A stretch of DNA of 64,000 bases from Seminavis robusta (GCA_903772945.1 CAICTM010000330.1:1-64000), one strand, 5' to 3'; shown: positions 12,190 to 22,905, counted from the first letter of the stretch. Made by a program: numbers and translations. Notes: generated by a model not told the origin, from the sequence alone.

Positions 12190-14271
12190 ACAGCATTCTT
12201 CTTCAAGGATTGCATCAAACCGAGGCTGATGATGCATTTGGGTTCTTGTCGAATTTGATTCCGAAATGGTGCTGGCTATGGGCAACTTGGAGCTTTTAGT
12301 GAATCTGATTGGTGAAACTCAAACAACCGTACCCTGATTGGGTTCTCAACTCAGCGCTGTCTCAGGCCTTGGGTGTGAAAAGTTGGTTGCAACTTGCTTT
12401 CAACCATGACGTTCCCAGACCTCTAAGCTCTGATTGGACCCCTTCATGTAGCAGGGTCTTCAGCCTTGGAGAAAAGAAGCTGCAACAGGTGCTGTTCTCC
12501 CGCTTTCACCGGAAGCAGCCGAGCACGCAAGTGGTTCGGCCACCAGGGAGCTTTACAAGGCAAGGTTTGCTGTTCGAAGATCTTGAGGACGACCGCAGCT
12601 TTGTAGGTACTGTAATGTCAATCGGCTACTGTAGGTACCAGGTACTAGGTGGGTGGATGTAAGATGCCATGCAGTCGTACTGGTCTGTCTATTCACCAGG
12701 CTGGTCAAACCAGTATTCTTCTTCGCATTCGCTCTAGTGCATTGGCTGGCTGCCTATTTTGCTTCTTTTTGGCTGGTGATGGCTGGTACCGGTGTGGTTT
12801 GACATGTATGTGGTGGCCCGCCTCTAAAAGCTAGAAGTGAGAGGTTGCGTGCAGGGTTCGTTCACTCCTTCATTGCACCAGTTCGGTCCAACTCTCTTCT
12901 GGCTGGCTGGCATTTGTCCGACCCAAAGAAGGGGCTACCGCCGGTAGAGCCACGAGGGGGGCTCCGTTCTCGCTCTTCCGACCACTGGTGTTGCAACCAT
13001 GAACGTGCATGTAGCTACGATGTACGATTCTGTAGTAGTACATTCGCAGAGCTCCTTCCCTGCTCTTTCGACCACTGGTGTTGCCATGAACGCACATACA
13101 TGTACAATGTACGATGCTCGATGGGGATTCGCAAAGCTACTTCCCCGCGCTTCTGACTGGTGTTGCAGCTCCAACCATGAACGCACATGTACGATGTACG
13201 ATGTACGAGCGATGCACGAGGATGAGGGTTCGCACAGCTGCTTCCTCGCTCTTCTTACTGGTGTTGTAACCATGACAACACCATGACCATGAATGCAGAT
13301 GTACGATGCTCGTCTCTCGAATCTTATCTTTGTAGGGGTCTCCTGGTGTCTATGCTTGTTTGGGTTGAAAACAATCATGACATACTACTAGCTCGAGCTA
13401 CTGTATAGCGCAGTACAAGTAGTAGTGCCTGATTTCTTAGCAAGCAAACATCAGAGCTTCTTTAGGCACTCCTCTGGGCGACTGCAGGTCCAGTCAGTGG
13501 CAATCAAGAAGTGGCTCAGCTTGTTTTGGCTGGGCGACTCCGATACCGGTACAAGCAGAAGAAGGGGCTCAGCTTGGCTCTTGCCTCATCTGCATCCTCG
13601 GAGCAACTGCTAGCTGGCTACCGTAAGCACTACTCACCTGGAACACGCATTCGCTCTTCGCTCGGGTGGACAGTGTTGTGCGGTGCCAGTAGATGCTGGC
13701 TCCCGCAAACTGCAGCAATCAAAGTCACATGCAATACTCCGACACCAACTTTTTGGTTTGCACGCACTCGACTGGGTTGTGCTCGAGCTCAACCTGCTGC
13801 ATGACAGCAAAGCGTTGGTACCGGTACTGCACCAGGGCACTACGGTACCGTACACCCACAAGCAGTCCCGCAACACCGTCGACGGCAATAAAAGTATGCG
13901 AAGGTGTATCGTAGTGAATGATTGAATCTTCAATCATTCAATCGAATCGAATTACTCCATGATAACCTACGAAGAAGCTTGTTGTCAATGAATTGGTTTA
14001 CTGCAGGTTCGATCGGTAGATACGCTGTAGCTTTCTGTCATTGCCGCGAAGGTTCGAAGTCACGTGACCACAAAGATACGATACGATCGTTTGGCATTTA
14101 GTGTTTGTCAATGCTCGAGGAGCCTAGAACAGACAACAGTACTTCTATGATTGTATCGAAGTCGCATCCGGTTGCTTGCTAGCTAGTAGTAGACTATGAG
14201 TGACTGAGGATTGTATTGCTGTCGCTGCTAGATTGCGTGCTTACTTGGCTTACTAATACGAGCGAGTATCA
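12190..14271. repeat. Intergenic with degenerate 80-100-bp tandem repeats at 12960-13310
   Basis: CTGGTGTTG recurs at 12985, 13075, 13157 and 13258. Each copy is followed by an (A)CCATGAACGCACATGTACGATGTACGATG-like stretch, giving about four units of 82-101 bp. The rest of the interval, including GTACCGGTAC runs near 13550 and 13820, contains no gene I can support. Confidence 0.55.
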
Positions 14272-15474
14272 TCATAGTTGTCGTCCACATAGCGATGGAT
14301 TCCGGGACAAGAAGTAAAAGACACAATCCAAATCATCCGCTACGTTTCCAATGACATGGACCCATTCTCGATTCGACGACAATGCCATGCTATCATTGTT
14401 CTGCTGCTGTTGTCCCAAGAGTCGACTCCTTCCGGCGGCATTCAGCTTTAAATGGAACTGGACACTGTTCCACGCTTCCGTCGTACTAGTCGTATTGTTT
14501 GGTTGTGGTTGTTGTTGTTGAGGTCCACCGAGATGCAACACTCGTAACTTGGTATTCTTTTGCAATACGGTCGATGCCATTTGGACCCATCGAGGACTCG
14601 TACCACCCGTCATGGCGGGCAATTCAAAGTGTTCCAGACTTGTATTGTCTTGCAGCATGTATGTCAAACAGTCATTGACTTTCCCTTGCGCATTACTAGT
14701 GTCACCCAGTTTGTGCAAGACGACCGACTGGAGACTCTGACTGGTGGCAATGCCGGGGCCCATGGAATAGACGTGTTGGGCATTGAGTATAAACCCCTTG
14801 AGGACGAGTCGTTTCAACGTGGTGGACCAGCAAAGTGTTTCCAGAGTGGCAGGAGTCAACACTCCCAGTCCACAAAACAGTTGTTGCTTGCTAGTGACTT
14901 GAATGCTTTCCACAGAGGGCAATGACGCCACTGCCTGGAGGATAGTGTTGATGGAAAAGGAAGGAGGAGCAGCATTGTTGTGTCGCCGTTGTTTCCGCCG
15001 TGGGCTACTACCGTCACCACTGGCGGCAGCGGCGATTTTGCAGTCGACGAGGTGAAAGACTCGCAGCTGGTGTTGATTCTGGAGGCATTCGGAAAACTCG
15101 TCAAAGTCTTCAGCGTGTCCCAAAAGTTGGATTCGCGACAGACACAGCGATTGTAGATTGCTATCCTGTCGGTTGGTCAAAATGGCAGTGAGACTGGAGA
15201 CATGCAGCGAATGCACGGCCATGCCACCCGAACAAGTGATTTCTTGCAAATTGGGCAGTGATCCCACAGCCTCGGTAGGCTCGTCCGGTCGACTTCGTTT
15301 TCGACTCATTGTGCCATCTTGCCGTCTTTTGGTAATGCTGGTGTTGGTCTGAAAGAGATGGGGATAAAAGGTCAAACCGACTTTCGTAATGCCCTCGTCG
15401 ATCGCCGCCATGGCATCCACCAAGTTGGATCCAGATTGGACATTCAAGTTCATTATTGAGGATGATGATTCCAT
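14272..15474 (-). CDS. Leucine-rich-repeat-like protein, 400 aa
   Basis: This single-exon frame has irregular leucine-rich stretches of the ribonuclease-inhibitor type. Examples are 'LQSLCLSRIQLLG', 'HQLRVFHLVDCKI', 'TLKRLVLKGFIL', 'SLQSVVLHKLGD', 'SLEHFELPAM' and 'KLRVLHLGG', spread over roughly residues 75-330. The C-terminal end (LKLNAAGRSRLL... then DDLDCVFYFLSRNPSLC) resembles a tail I associate with a large diatom LRR family. LRR proteins bind other proteins; no kinase or NB-ARC domain is attached and no signal peptide is evident. I chose MESSSS at 15474 because the codon further upstream in frame is not ATG. The function is unknown. Confidence 0.75.
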   Translation of the reverse strand: MESSSSIMNLNVQSGSNLVDAMAAIDEGITKVGLTFYPHLFQTNTSITKRRQDGTMSRKRSRPDEPTEAVGSLPNLQEITCSGGMAVHSLHVSSLTAILTNRQDSNLQSLCLSRIQLLGHAEDFDEFSECLQNQHQLRVFHLVDCKIAAAASGDGSSPRRKQRRHNNAAPPSFSINTILQAVASLPSVESIQVTSKQQLFCGLGVLTPATLETLCWSTTLKRLVLKGFILNAQHVYSMGPGIATSQSLQSVVLHKLGDTSNAQGKVNDCLTYMLQDNTSLEHFELPAMTGGTSPRWVQMASTVLQKNTKLRVLHLGGPQQQQPQPNNTTSTTEAWNSVQFHLKLNAAGRSRLLGQQQQNNDSMALSSNREWVHVIGNVADDLDCVFYFLSRNPSLCGRQL

Positions 15475-16503
15475 TGTCTTAAGCACTTTGTTGAGCGTAA
15501 ACTAACTGTTGATTGTGTGAAAGCTACCAACGCGAAGTATTTTTGGTTGCAGACTTGCCTTGCCTTGCCTTGCCTTGCATTGGTTAGTTGAGAAACCGCA
15601 TAAGAAGAAGAAGCAATTTTGAAAATGTGACAAGAAAAGAATACGTACGACCAGTACTGTACTCTATTTCAGACAGTGAATTGGATGACTGTAGTGCTGA
15701 CTCAGCAGAAAGATTGATCCGAAAGAAATGAGTGCAATCCAAAAGCAAAAAGGGGGAAATATTGTTTCCCCAAATTGGCTAGCCTTCCTGTACTGTGCCA
15801 TACGCTGGATGCTACGGTATCAGCTACCGGTACGGTATCAGCCAAGCTACGAAGGTACTCGTACTCAGAAATTTGGCTCTTGCCCCGGCTTACCGTTTTC
15901 TTGCACCCCTGAGAATGACTTCAACAAGAGAAGAAAGCTCTTGTTCCTCATGGTGCCACCAGTGTGCCAACTCATCGAAGTTTTGTGCCACACACGCCAA
16001 CGTGGCGATGTAACCAGCTTCTTTGGCCAGCTGATCTTTTCAGACACCACAACCATATTGCCCAAAAAGAAACTGTGTACGAATGCTGCGCGTTGTTGGT
16101 GCCGCTTGATAAATTCAACTTATGGACCACAATTCTTTTCCACTTGTCAAAGGCTTCTCTGGGGCAAAAAGGGCAATTTCAAAGTGCCAACATCAACCAC
16201 CAAAACATCAAATTGGGCACAAAAGGACGTGTGCGATGCGTTGGATCAATCTTGCGGCGGTTGCGTCATTTCGTTCTTCCTCCCAGCAAGCTCCCACAAC
16301 CCACAACACCTTGGCTCGATCGGAAGGTCAAAGCCACACAGGGTGGGTGCGCACATTGACGTTGCCTTCCGAGTCTTTATGACTAGCTAGTAGCCAGCTG
16401 AGAGGTTTTGGGTTCTAATAAAATAAATGTTTGATTTCTTGATGAATCTGCTGGAAAGCTGACTTGCATCATCACAACTGCAGCAGCAGCCGCTAGCCGC
16501 ACC
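15475..16503. other. Divergent intergenic region with a (CCTTG)n tract
   Basis: This lies between the divergent LRR-like and ankyrin-like genes and should hold both promoters. A pentanucleotide run (TTGCC)x5 lies at about 15554-15580. A minus-strand stretch at 15900-16050 reads like a protein fragment (AGYIATLACVAQNFDELAH...) but is short and isolated, so I do not call it a gene. Confidence 0.45.
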
Positions 16504-17784
16504 ATGAATACTGCCACTGCTCCTAGTACTACTGGTACTCGTACTAATACTGCTACTAGTGATGAAGGAAGTGCCGAGTCACCTCTTCTGTTTGCTGACG
16601 ATTTGATTTGGATTGGCCAGATTCTGCGTTTTGTTGGTGTTGGACAGTACGCTTTTGTAGGAGCTGTCAACAAGAAGATGAATCAACTGTACAAAGAGTA
16701 CTGCAAAATTGAACTACAGAAATTCCCAAGAAAGGTAAAGATTAACCCTGGGCGGTATTCTCCCAGTCGCTCTGCAGAAACCACCGACACTCTTTGCAGC
16801 CAAACATTCTGTAACCTGATACGTGCAGAATACTGGCTCAAGGACAATTCCAAAAATAAAAAACCTGATCGTGCTCATGTTTGCAATGCCATTGCCGCAG
16901 TTGGAGATATTATGGTCATGAAATGGGCACGGAAACAGCGATTCCCAAGGAATGCAGATGTATGTGCTGGAGCGGCTCTAAATGGTCATTTGGTAATGCT
17001 CCAGTGGTTAAGGAAGAATGGTTGTCCATGGAATGAAGATACATGCTCAGGTGCTGCTCAAAACGGACATTGGAAAATTCTGAAGTGGGCTCATGAAAAT
17101 GGTTGTCCATGGACTGCATATACCTGTTCCTATACAACTCAAAATTTGAAAGTTTTGAAGTGGGTTCGTAAAAATGGTTGTCCATGGAATGAAGGGACAT
17201 GTATCTATGCTGCTCAAAATGGACATTTGGAAAGTTTGAAGTGGGCTCGTGCAAACGATTGTCCATGGGATCAAGCAACATGTTCCTCTGCTGCTCAAAA
17301 TGGACATTGGGGAGTTTTGAAGTGGGCTCATGCAAATGGCTGTCCATGGGATAAATCAACATGTGCCTCTGCTGCTCAAAATGGCAATTTGGAAATTTTA
17401 ACTTGGGCTCGTTCAAATGGCTGCCCATGGAATGCAAGTACATGCATCTGTGCTGCTCGGGAGGGCCATCTTGAAATTTTGAAGTGGGCTCATGAAAATG
17501 GTTGTGAATGGGATGAACAGATATGCGAGGCTGCTGCTAGAAATGGGCATTTGGCAATGCTCCAATGGTTAAGAGAGAATGGTTGTCCATGGAATGCAAG
17601 TACATGTGAGACTGCTGCTGCAAATGGCCATTTGGAGATTTTAAAGTGGGCTCATGAAAATGGTTGTCCATGGACTCATTGGACATTTCAATGGGCCAGA
17701 AGAAGCGGAAGCAGCAACAAAAATGAAGTGATCCAGTGGCTGCGTGACAATGGCTGCCCTGGGTCTGGTGATGAAGGGCACTAA
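16504..17784 (+). CDS. Ankyrin-type WA-NGCPW repeat protein, 426 aa
   Basis: The N-terminal part (about residues 26-60, DDLIWIGQILRFVGVGQYAF) resembles the F-box-like leader found on many stramenopile repeat proteins. From about residue 125 to the end there are about ten 25-27-residue repeats of the form AAxNGHLExLKWAxxNGCPWNxxTC, an ankyrin-like unit common in algae, amoebae and some giant viruses. The repeat ending CPWTAYTC is followed by a shortened unit lacking the NGH turn. Such proteins are protein-interaction scaffolds, and with an F-box-like leader they may be ubiquitin-ligase adaptors (inference). Single exon; the start ATG sits in CGCACCATGA. The nucleotide repeats make long antisense open frames that are not genes. 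Confidence 0.85.
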   Translation: MNTATAPSTTGTRTNTATSDEGSAESPLLFADDLIWIGQILRFVGVGQYAFVGAVNKKMNQLYKEYCKIELQKFPRKVKINPGRYSPSRSAETTDTLCSQTFCNLIRAEYWLKDNSKNKKPDRAHVCNAIAAVGDIMVMKWARKQRFPRNADVCAGAALNGHLVMLQWLRKNGCPWNEDTCSGAAQNGHWKILKWAHENGCPWTAYTCSYTTQNLKVLKWVRKNGCPWNEGTCIYAAQNGHLESLKWARANDCPWDQATCSSAAQNGHWGVLKWAHANGCPWDKSTCASAAQNGNLEILTWARSNGCPWNASTCICAAREGHLEILKWAHENGCEWDEQICEAAARNGHLAMLQWLRENGCPWNASTCETAAANGHLEILKWAHENGCPWTHWTFQWARRSGSSNKNEVIQWLRDNGCPGSGDEGH

Positions 17785-18296
17785 TATGTCAACTTCATTT
17801 AATAAATTAAGGTCCCCACGCAAACTAAAGATGGGGGGCTGCTGTATGTATCTATAGTTTGTCAATGTTGACTGATGGTCAGGCACGCGCTGCTTTTCAT
17901 TGTTTTCTACCATGCTTGCTTACCAGCCGCTCATGAACCTTACTTCAGGTCTTCTGGAAATCGCCCGAGGGGTACCTGATGCAGGTGTCCCTTCAACGCA
18001 AGGAAATCGTTGGTTGCATTCTACGGTTTGTCATGGTGCTTTGGTTGAAACGTGGCAATGCTTGGCTATCGCCCGCTTCTTGCCAGATGGGTGTGAGGGC
18101 AAAGTGGAAAGTATCACAGTGTTCTTTAATGCCCTCCCCGAGACACCTAGAAAAAGTCACACCCCATCCTATTTCTCTCGTAGCTAGGGACCGACAAAGC
18201 CTCGAAATAGCCACGCAACAGCTGCACAACATGCATGTCCACGTGAACATTTGGTTTTCATGCCTAGCTGCTCACAATCCATCGCCTCGTAGCCCT
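17785..18296. other. Tail-to-tail intergenic region
   Basis: Lies between the 3' ends of the ankyrin-like gene and the FAD oxidoreductase gene. AATAAATTAAGG at about 17801 could act as the polyadenylation signal of the upstream gene. Nothing else is seen. Confidence 0.45.
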
Positions 18297-19871
18297 TCAC
18301 GTTCCCTTGTTTGCCCCGTTCCCCCGCCACCAATCAAAACCAGAGCACTGCTGCTCCAAGCAAGCTTCTGAACGTTCCAAAATCGCATGAGCCAGGAGTT
18401 TGCCATACACGCCATGATAGAGCAGCCCACGACTACTCAAGCCGGTAAAGATCCAGTCATTGCTCGACTGCAACTGACCCACAATGGGCAATCGTCCACG
18501 ACTTCCCCGTTGACTTTGCACTCGCGTTCCATCCGTATTGCGTTCCACGACGGCAGAAGAATCATCCCAAATATGAGGACAAAAATGTTCGGTTCGTTCC
18601 TGGAGTTCTTGCTTCACTTGTTCCCGTGTCAGGGGTTGGTCCCTGTCAAATTCATGCGTCGCCCCCACCAAGATGAGGTCCGAATCGGGCAATGGTGACA
18701 CGTACTTGCCACTCAACAGGGCCTGTTGTCGATTGTTTGTAGCTGGCTTGAGTCGAATTTCCACGGATTGCCCACGTACGAGCTGCACGGGAAGTTCTTT
18801 GCTGTCTACATGTCGTAGGAGGGAATCATCCAACAGGCCTGCTCCGGCCGCCCACACGGTGGCATCGTAGTCGGCGGTAGAGTCAGTTGTTACATCCTGC
18901 TGTTTCCATTCTACCGACAACAAGGCTGAATTGGAATCACGGATTGATTGACAAGCAGCCCAAACACCTTGCAAATACGATGGTACATGAAGGACTTGAC
19001 AGCCATTGAATAGTCGCAATCCTCCCAAACAACTACTGCTCGACACGGCAGTGTTCTGAAACAGCTCCTCGGGGGTCATCCATTGACACAAGGACGGTAG
19101 TTCGTGGGCCGTCTGTTGCAGTTGATGGCTTGCTTGGCAGAGGTTGCCACTCGATAAAGTTCGGCGTAATACAATGCTATTAGTATTGGGGTTGGCTTGG
19201 CAAGCTTGCTGTACCAAATGCTCGGTAGCCCGGACTCCTTCCACACCCAAATAGACCAATTTTCCGCGCGGGGAAAGGGGATGGACCAGTCTATAATAAG
19301 GAGGAACGATAAAACACAATCCAGTCAGGTATACAGTGTTGACATAGAATAGTGAATGCAATCTCCGATTCCAAACTGTCATTGATTCCAAAAAGTCTCA
19401 GAGATCTTGGTGATAAAGGTTTGTCGTCATGAGCTAGGCTCAATGAGGAGTAGCAAATATATAGATACATCATTGACCAAAACAAGAATCAACAGCACAC
19501 ATCAAAAACAACAATCAATACATGTAGTACAGCTTGAAGAACGAACAAACGTACCCTCCTGCTACTGCCGATGCTCCTCCCGTGCCAACGGAGTCCTTGT
19601 CCAGGATAGTAATCGCAAGTGGTGTGAATAACCGCTGTTCTTGGTGCCGTTCCAACAGGTGAAAGGCCGTCGACAGACCCGCCAGACCTCCCCCCACAAT
19701 GGCAATTCGTTCCGGCGGTTCACTAACAATATCATGTTGAGAGGACGACCGGACCACGCCAAGTCGACGAGGAAAGAAGAACGGTCTTGGGATTGGAAAC
19801 GCCCGCAATGAGGGTATCCACAAAGCAGCAGCAACCATCATCGTGAGAACAAAGCCGGCTGGAAACACCAT
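18297..19871 (-). CDS. FAD-dependent oxidoreductase (DAO family), probably plastid-targeted, 436 aa, 2 exons
   Basis: Exon 1 is 19871-19555 and exon 2 is 19290-18297; the 264-bp intron has GTACGT...TATAG ends and splicing keeps the frame. The FAD-binding Rossmann motif IAIVGGGLAGLS is at residues 56-67. It is followed by the DAO-type GGASAVAGG...HPLSPRGK segment that spans the splice site, and near the C-terminus by GRLPIVG and a GLSSRGLLYHG motif typical of glycine-oxidase/DAO flavoproteins. The N-terminus has a hydrophobic signal peptide ending in SLRAF-P (residues 21-26). This looks like the A-F cleavage motif of diatom bipartite plastid-targeting peptides, followed by a basic transit-like stretch (RPFFFPRR). 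The substrate is unknown; an amine or amino acid is expected from the family. Divergent from TRAPPC2L. Confidence 0.85.
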
Positions 19872-20152
19872 GCCTCAAGCCTTCCAGCCGCCACAGAGCT
19901 ATGAATACATATACAGAGACATGGACATCGCAATCATTTTTGTGGCCGCATTATCATTTTACAACACTCGGTCGTCGAGAGAAAAATAAATGAGTGGTCT
20001 TGGCGTCAAAAGAGGATTGCCAAGGATCCTGGTGTGGCAGAGTAACCTTAGCTCTAAACCCAACGGTTGCACAGTTGCCCTCAAACCCCAGAATCCCAAT
20101 CAAGGGAACGAACACAACCCACTCCTCCTCACCTCCAACAACCAACACCACC
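19872..20152. promoter_or_regulatory. Short divergent promoter region (FAD oxidoreductase / TRAPPC2L)
   Basis: Only 281 bp separate the two start codons, so both promoters must lie here. No TATA box stands out convincingly. Assignment is by position only. Confidence 0.5.
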
Positions 20153-20769
20153 ATGACGATCCTGTGCCTTGCCATTGTTGGAAAGAACAATGAACCGCTC
20201 TACCTCTGCGACTGTGATTTTGATAAGGAAAACAAGGAGGATTCCGCCGTGAACGAAGACGATGATATCTTTGGATTTGCATCGGAAACGACCAAAGGAG
20301 CAGAGAGCGCGCTGTCTCTGGACAATGAGGTAAGATCCGCCCTGAGGGTATCCTGAAACTCTTTTTCTGCCTTTCCTCATGGTATTCATTCCTCCTTGAC
20401 TTTTGTTTTCTCTACTAGTTCCTCATGTACGCCGCTTTGGATTATCTGGAAGAAGCCTTGGGGATTCATCCCGGATTGCCCTCACGCCGCCAAACGGGGT
20501 CGCACTGGATTGGGTATCTCTGTCCCATGGGGGATGCCAAATGCTATGGATATGCCACGGCGACCAATGCCAAATTCATTGCCATGGCCACCAATGATGT
20601 TTCGGAGTCCAAACTCAAAATTTTGTTCAATAGCTTGCACGATCTCTACGTCAAACACACCATGAATCCATTTTCCAAAATTGGAGGCAAGATTGTCTCG
20701 TCCCAAAAATTCAGTCAGGGAGTCAAAGATGCCGTGGCGGAATACAAGAAAAGTATCAATCAAACGTAG
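20153..20769 (+). CDS. TRAPPC2L: Trafficking protein particle complex subunit 2-like (TRAPPC2L), 175 aa, 2 exons
   Basis: Exon 1 is 20153-20329 and exon 2 is 20419-20769. The 89-bp intron begins GTAAGA, ends TCTACTAG and falls between codons. The protein starts MTILCLAIVGKNNEPLY, the beta-strand opening of the longin-like sedlin fold, and continues with FLMYAALDYLEEAL. The C-terminal half has the conserved GYGYATATNAKF-like strand, then KILFNSLHDLYVKHTMNPF and a GGKIVSS loop before the last helix, all characteristic of TRAPPC2L/Tca17. TRAPP complexes act as tethers and Rab exchange factors at ER-Golgi and Golgi membranes. An acidic insert (NKEDSAVNEDDD) lies around residues 28-39. Length agrees with the family, and the start ATG is in a good CACCATGA context. 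Confidence 0.93.
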
Positions 20770-21162
20770 CTACAAGTCTATACATACTCATATATTAGTA
20801 AGTAATTGGTCTATCTGTAGGAGTTATTCTATATCGTAGGCAAACCATGGTATCATCGTCCATTGGCGGAGTGCGTTTCTGCACAACTACTGTAGCTAGC
20901 TAATGTTGGCTCTTTGTTGATTGATGTGATTCCGTAATATGGTACCGGTACAACGTTCCACCTCCAATGATTCATGAACCTTATTTCAGATGAGGTGTTG
21001 CGGCTGCCGATGTGTTGGTTGGAGTCCAACCATGGGGAAGTCGGTGTCATTGGGGAATGAGTTGCAACGGATGTGTCCTCCACAAAAAGGCAAATTGTTG
21101 TTGTGGGCGAAGATTCCTGTTTGTGCCCGGGCACGTATTGATGCGTTGCTTTGAGAGAATAA
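20770..21162. other. Tail-to-tail intergenic region
   Basis: 3' flanks of TRAPPC2L and the 21163-22416 gene. No gene or structured element is seen apart from one GGTACCGGTAC palindrome near 20941. Confidence 0.45.
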
Positions 21163-22416
21163 CTACCAGTCTGGGAAGATGATGATATCCTCTTCCTCCT
21201 CGTCTGGGTCGGCTCTATTCGTATTGGCAGCGTCCAACCACCCCCTCATCTCGGTCCATACTTTGGAACTGACAGAACTGGCCGTGACCTTTAACTTGGC
21301 GAGATTCTCTGCCACCATTTGGTCAACTTGTTCCTCCGATAACCCAGGGTCACCCTCCTCATTCTTAGTATTCTGGATCTTGTCCAACAACTTGCCTTTG
21401 AACTTGCCCACCGAATGAGTTTCCAGATCCGAAGCGTACGACAGGACGGCCGCTTTGGCCGACGACCACAAGACTTTGGAATGATTGGCCACTCGGCTGT
21501 TGCTGCTGTTGGTGGCAATGTCTTCCAAGGCATACTGCAATGCCTCTTTGAGTTTGGCACCAAACAAGGATCGCACCACTTGATAGACTTGGTCGGACGT
21601 ACACCCTTTCGGATCATTGGCTTCTGCCAGGGCCTGAATTTTGTATTTGAGATCCCGCATGGACCGTAAGTCCAAGACAAGATCATCCGGGAGAATGGTT
21701 TTGTTCAAGGGTCGCGATCGCGTTTGCAACGACACGCGACCCTGCAAATCCAAGCTACCAATGCGAATGAGTTCCGAATCGGACGAAGAAGAAGTTGTTG
21801 TGGTTGTTGTATTGTAGTACACCAATTCGGGAGGAAATCCCAAATCATTGAGCTCATTCCTAATAATAAGACACACAAAAAGAAGGTAAGAAAGGAATAG
21901 AGACAGGAGCAGTGGGCTACCCATACATGATGTATGTACATACCAATTATTGCGGGTCAAAAAGAGATTTGTAAATTCCACCAGGATATCGACGTCTTCC
22001 ACTTCCACCTCGAGACAGGGCTGACTGTAGGAATCCCACGTGACATGGAGGCGTCCAATTCGCAAGGCAGGAATGTTGTGATTGCGATTGCGATCGTGTA
22101 CTGTAAAGTTGTGCACCACGAGCTCTCGGCGGACCACATTCAGTTGGGCTTGATCGCAATGCAGGAGGTTTCCCAGTTGTTCCAGTTTCGTGTCAAAGAA
22201 AAATCCCGCTGCCTTGATCAAGAGGGGCATCCAGTGGGAGGGATCCACAGTCGCATAGGATGACGCTAATGCTGCCGAATGTGTGGGAGGTGAGGACCAT
22301 CCGCCGCTACTGCGAGGCCATGGACCCATGGCACGGACCGGAAGAAACCCATCGTGAAGAGATGGCGAGGCCAGTACCAAGCAACTGATCAGAATGGTCC
22401 TTTTAGAGATCATCAT
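21163..22416 (-). CDS. Conserved hypothetical secretory/plastid protein, 389 aa spliced, 2 exons
   Basis: The frame is open for 417 codons, but a GTATGT...TTATTAG intron of exactly 84 bp (21943-21860) sits inside it. Splicing yields NNW-NELNDLGFPPELVYYN and a 389-residue protein. The N-terminus is a hydrophobic signal peptide (ILISCLVLASPSL). A beta-rich segment follows at about residues 85-160: LVVHNFTVHD..., IPALRIGRLHVTWDSY, PCLEVEVEDVDILVEFTN. It recalls the amphipathic strands of lipid-transfer (chorein-like) or SRPBCC-like proteins, but I cannot assign a family. The C-terminal half is helical, and the end is acidic (DPDEEEEDIIIFPDW). ER entry or plastid import is likely; the function is unknown. 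Confidence 0.75.
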   Translation of the reverse strand: MMISKRTILISCLVLASPSLHDGFLPVRAMGPWPRSSGGWSSPPTHSAALASSYATVDPSHWMPLLIKAAGFFFDTKLEQLGNLLHCDQAQLNVVRRELVVHNFTVHDRNRNHNIPALRIGRLHVTWDSYSQPCLEVEVEDVDILVEFTNLFLTRNNWYVHTSCMGSPLLLSLFLSYLLFVCLIIRNELNDLGFPPELVYYNTTTTTTSSSSDSELIRIGSLDLQGRVSLQTRSRPLNKTILPDDLVLDLRSMRDLKYKIQALAEANDPKGCTSDQVYQVVRSLFGAKLKEALQYALEDIATNSSNSRVANHSKVLWSSAKAAVLSYASDLETHSVGKFKGKLLDKIQNTKNEEGDPGLSEEQVDQMVAENLAKLKVTASSVSSKVWTEMRGWLDAANTNRADPDEEEEDIIIFPDW

Positions 22417-22905
22417 CTTGCTCCAAAAGACAATATGTATTATTATGGGAAGGGATGCTAGGAACGATCAATCACAGACTCGACTCGACTCGACTCGATA
22501 GGAAAGAAGATGGGATAGATGACATGGAGTCAGGACAAGTTACAGTGATTGGGACCAGCGTCAAATGGAATATTTGGAATTCGAAAGAAATCGGGACTCC
22601 ATTCACCAAAAGGTAGGTTTGGTAAATATTGAAACAAATGTTTTCAAGTTTACCTCATCTACTATTCATTTGTATGAGAAGTCAAAAAGTACTACTCGTG
22701 ATCTAACGCTGGTTGGAGTTCGGCGGCATGAAGCCTCCACTTTTTGCTTGTTATTCAATTCAAGCCAAACAGCAAACCGCACGACCTTCCGAGAGCCAAC
22801 CCTTGTGGAGACGGTTCAAGGAGCTTCACCAGTGAACTCCCTCACAAAAAGCAAACAAAACAAACAACAACAAGCAAACATCAAACCTTATAAGAACCAA
22901 CAAAA
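22417..22905. promoter_or_regulatory. Divergent promoter region with (GACTC)n tract
   Basis: This 489-bp space separates two divergent start codons and so should contain both promoters. It includes a short ACTCG pentanucleotide run at about 22480-22500 and an A-rich leader (AAACAAACAACAACAAGC) just before the kinase-like gene. Confidence 0.4.

Noticed and set aside
15728-16390. 220-codon plus frame between the LRR-like and ankyrin-like genes
   Set aside because: Composition is not protein-like; the opposite strand has a more protein-like fragment (about 15900-16050), too short and isolated to call.
16916-17443. 175-codon open frame antisense to the ankyrin-like gene
   Set aside because: It is a regular shadow of the repeat units; its own repeats merely mirror them and no domain fits.
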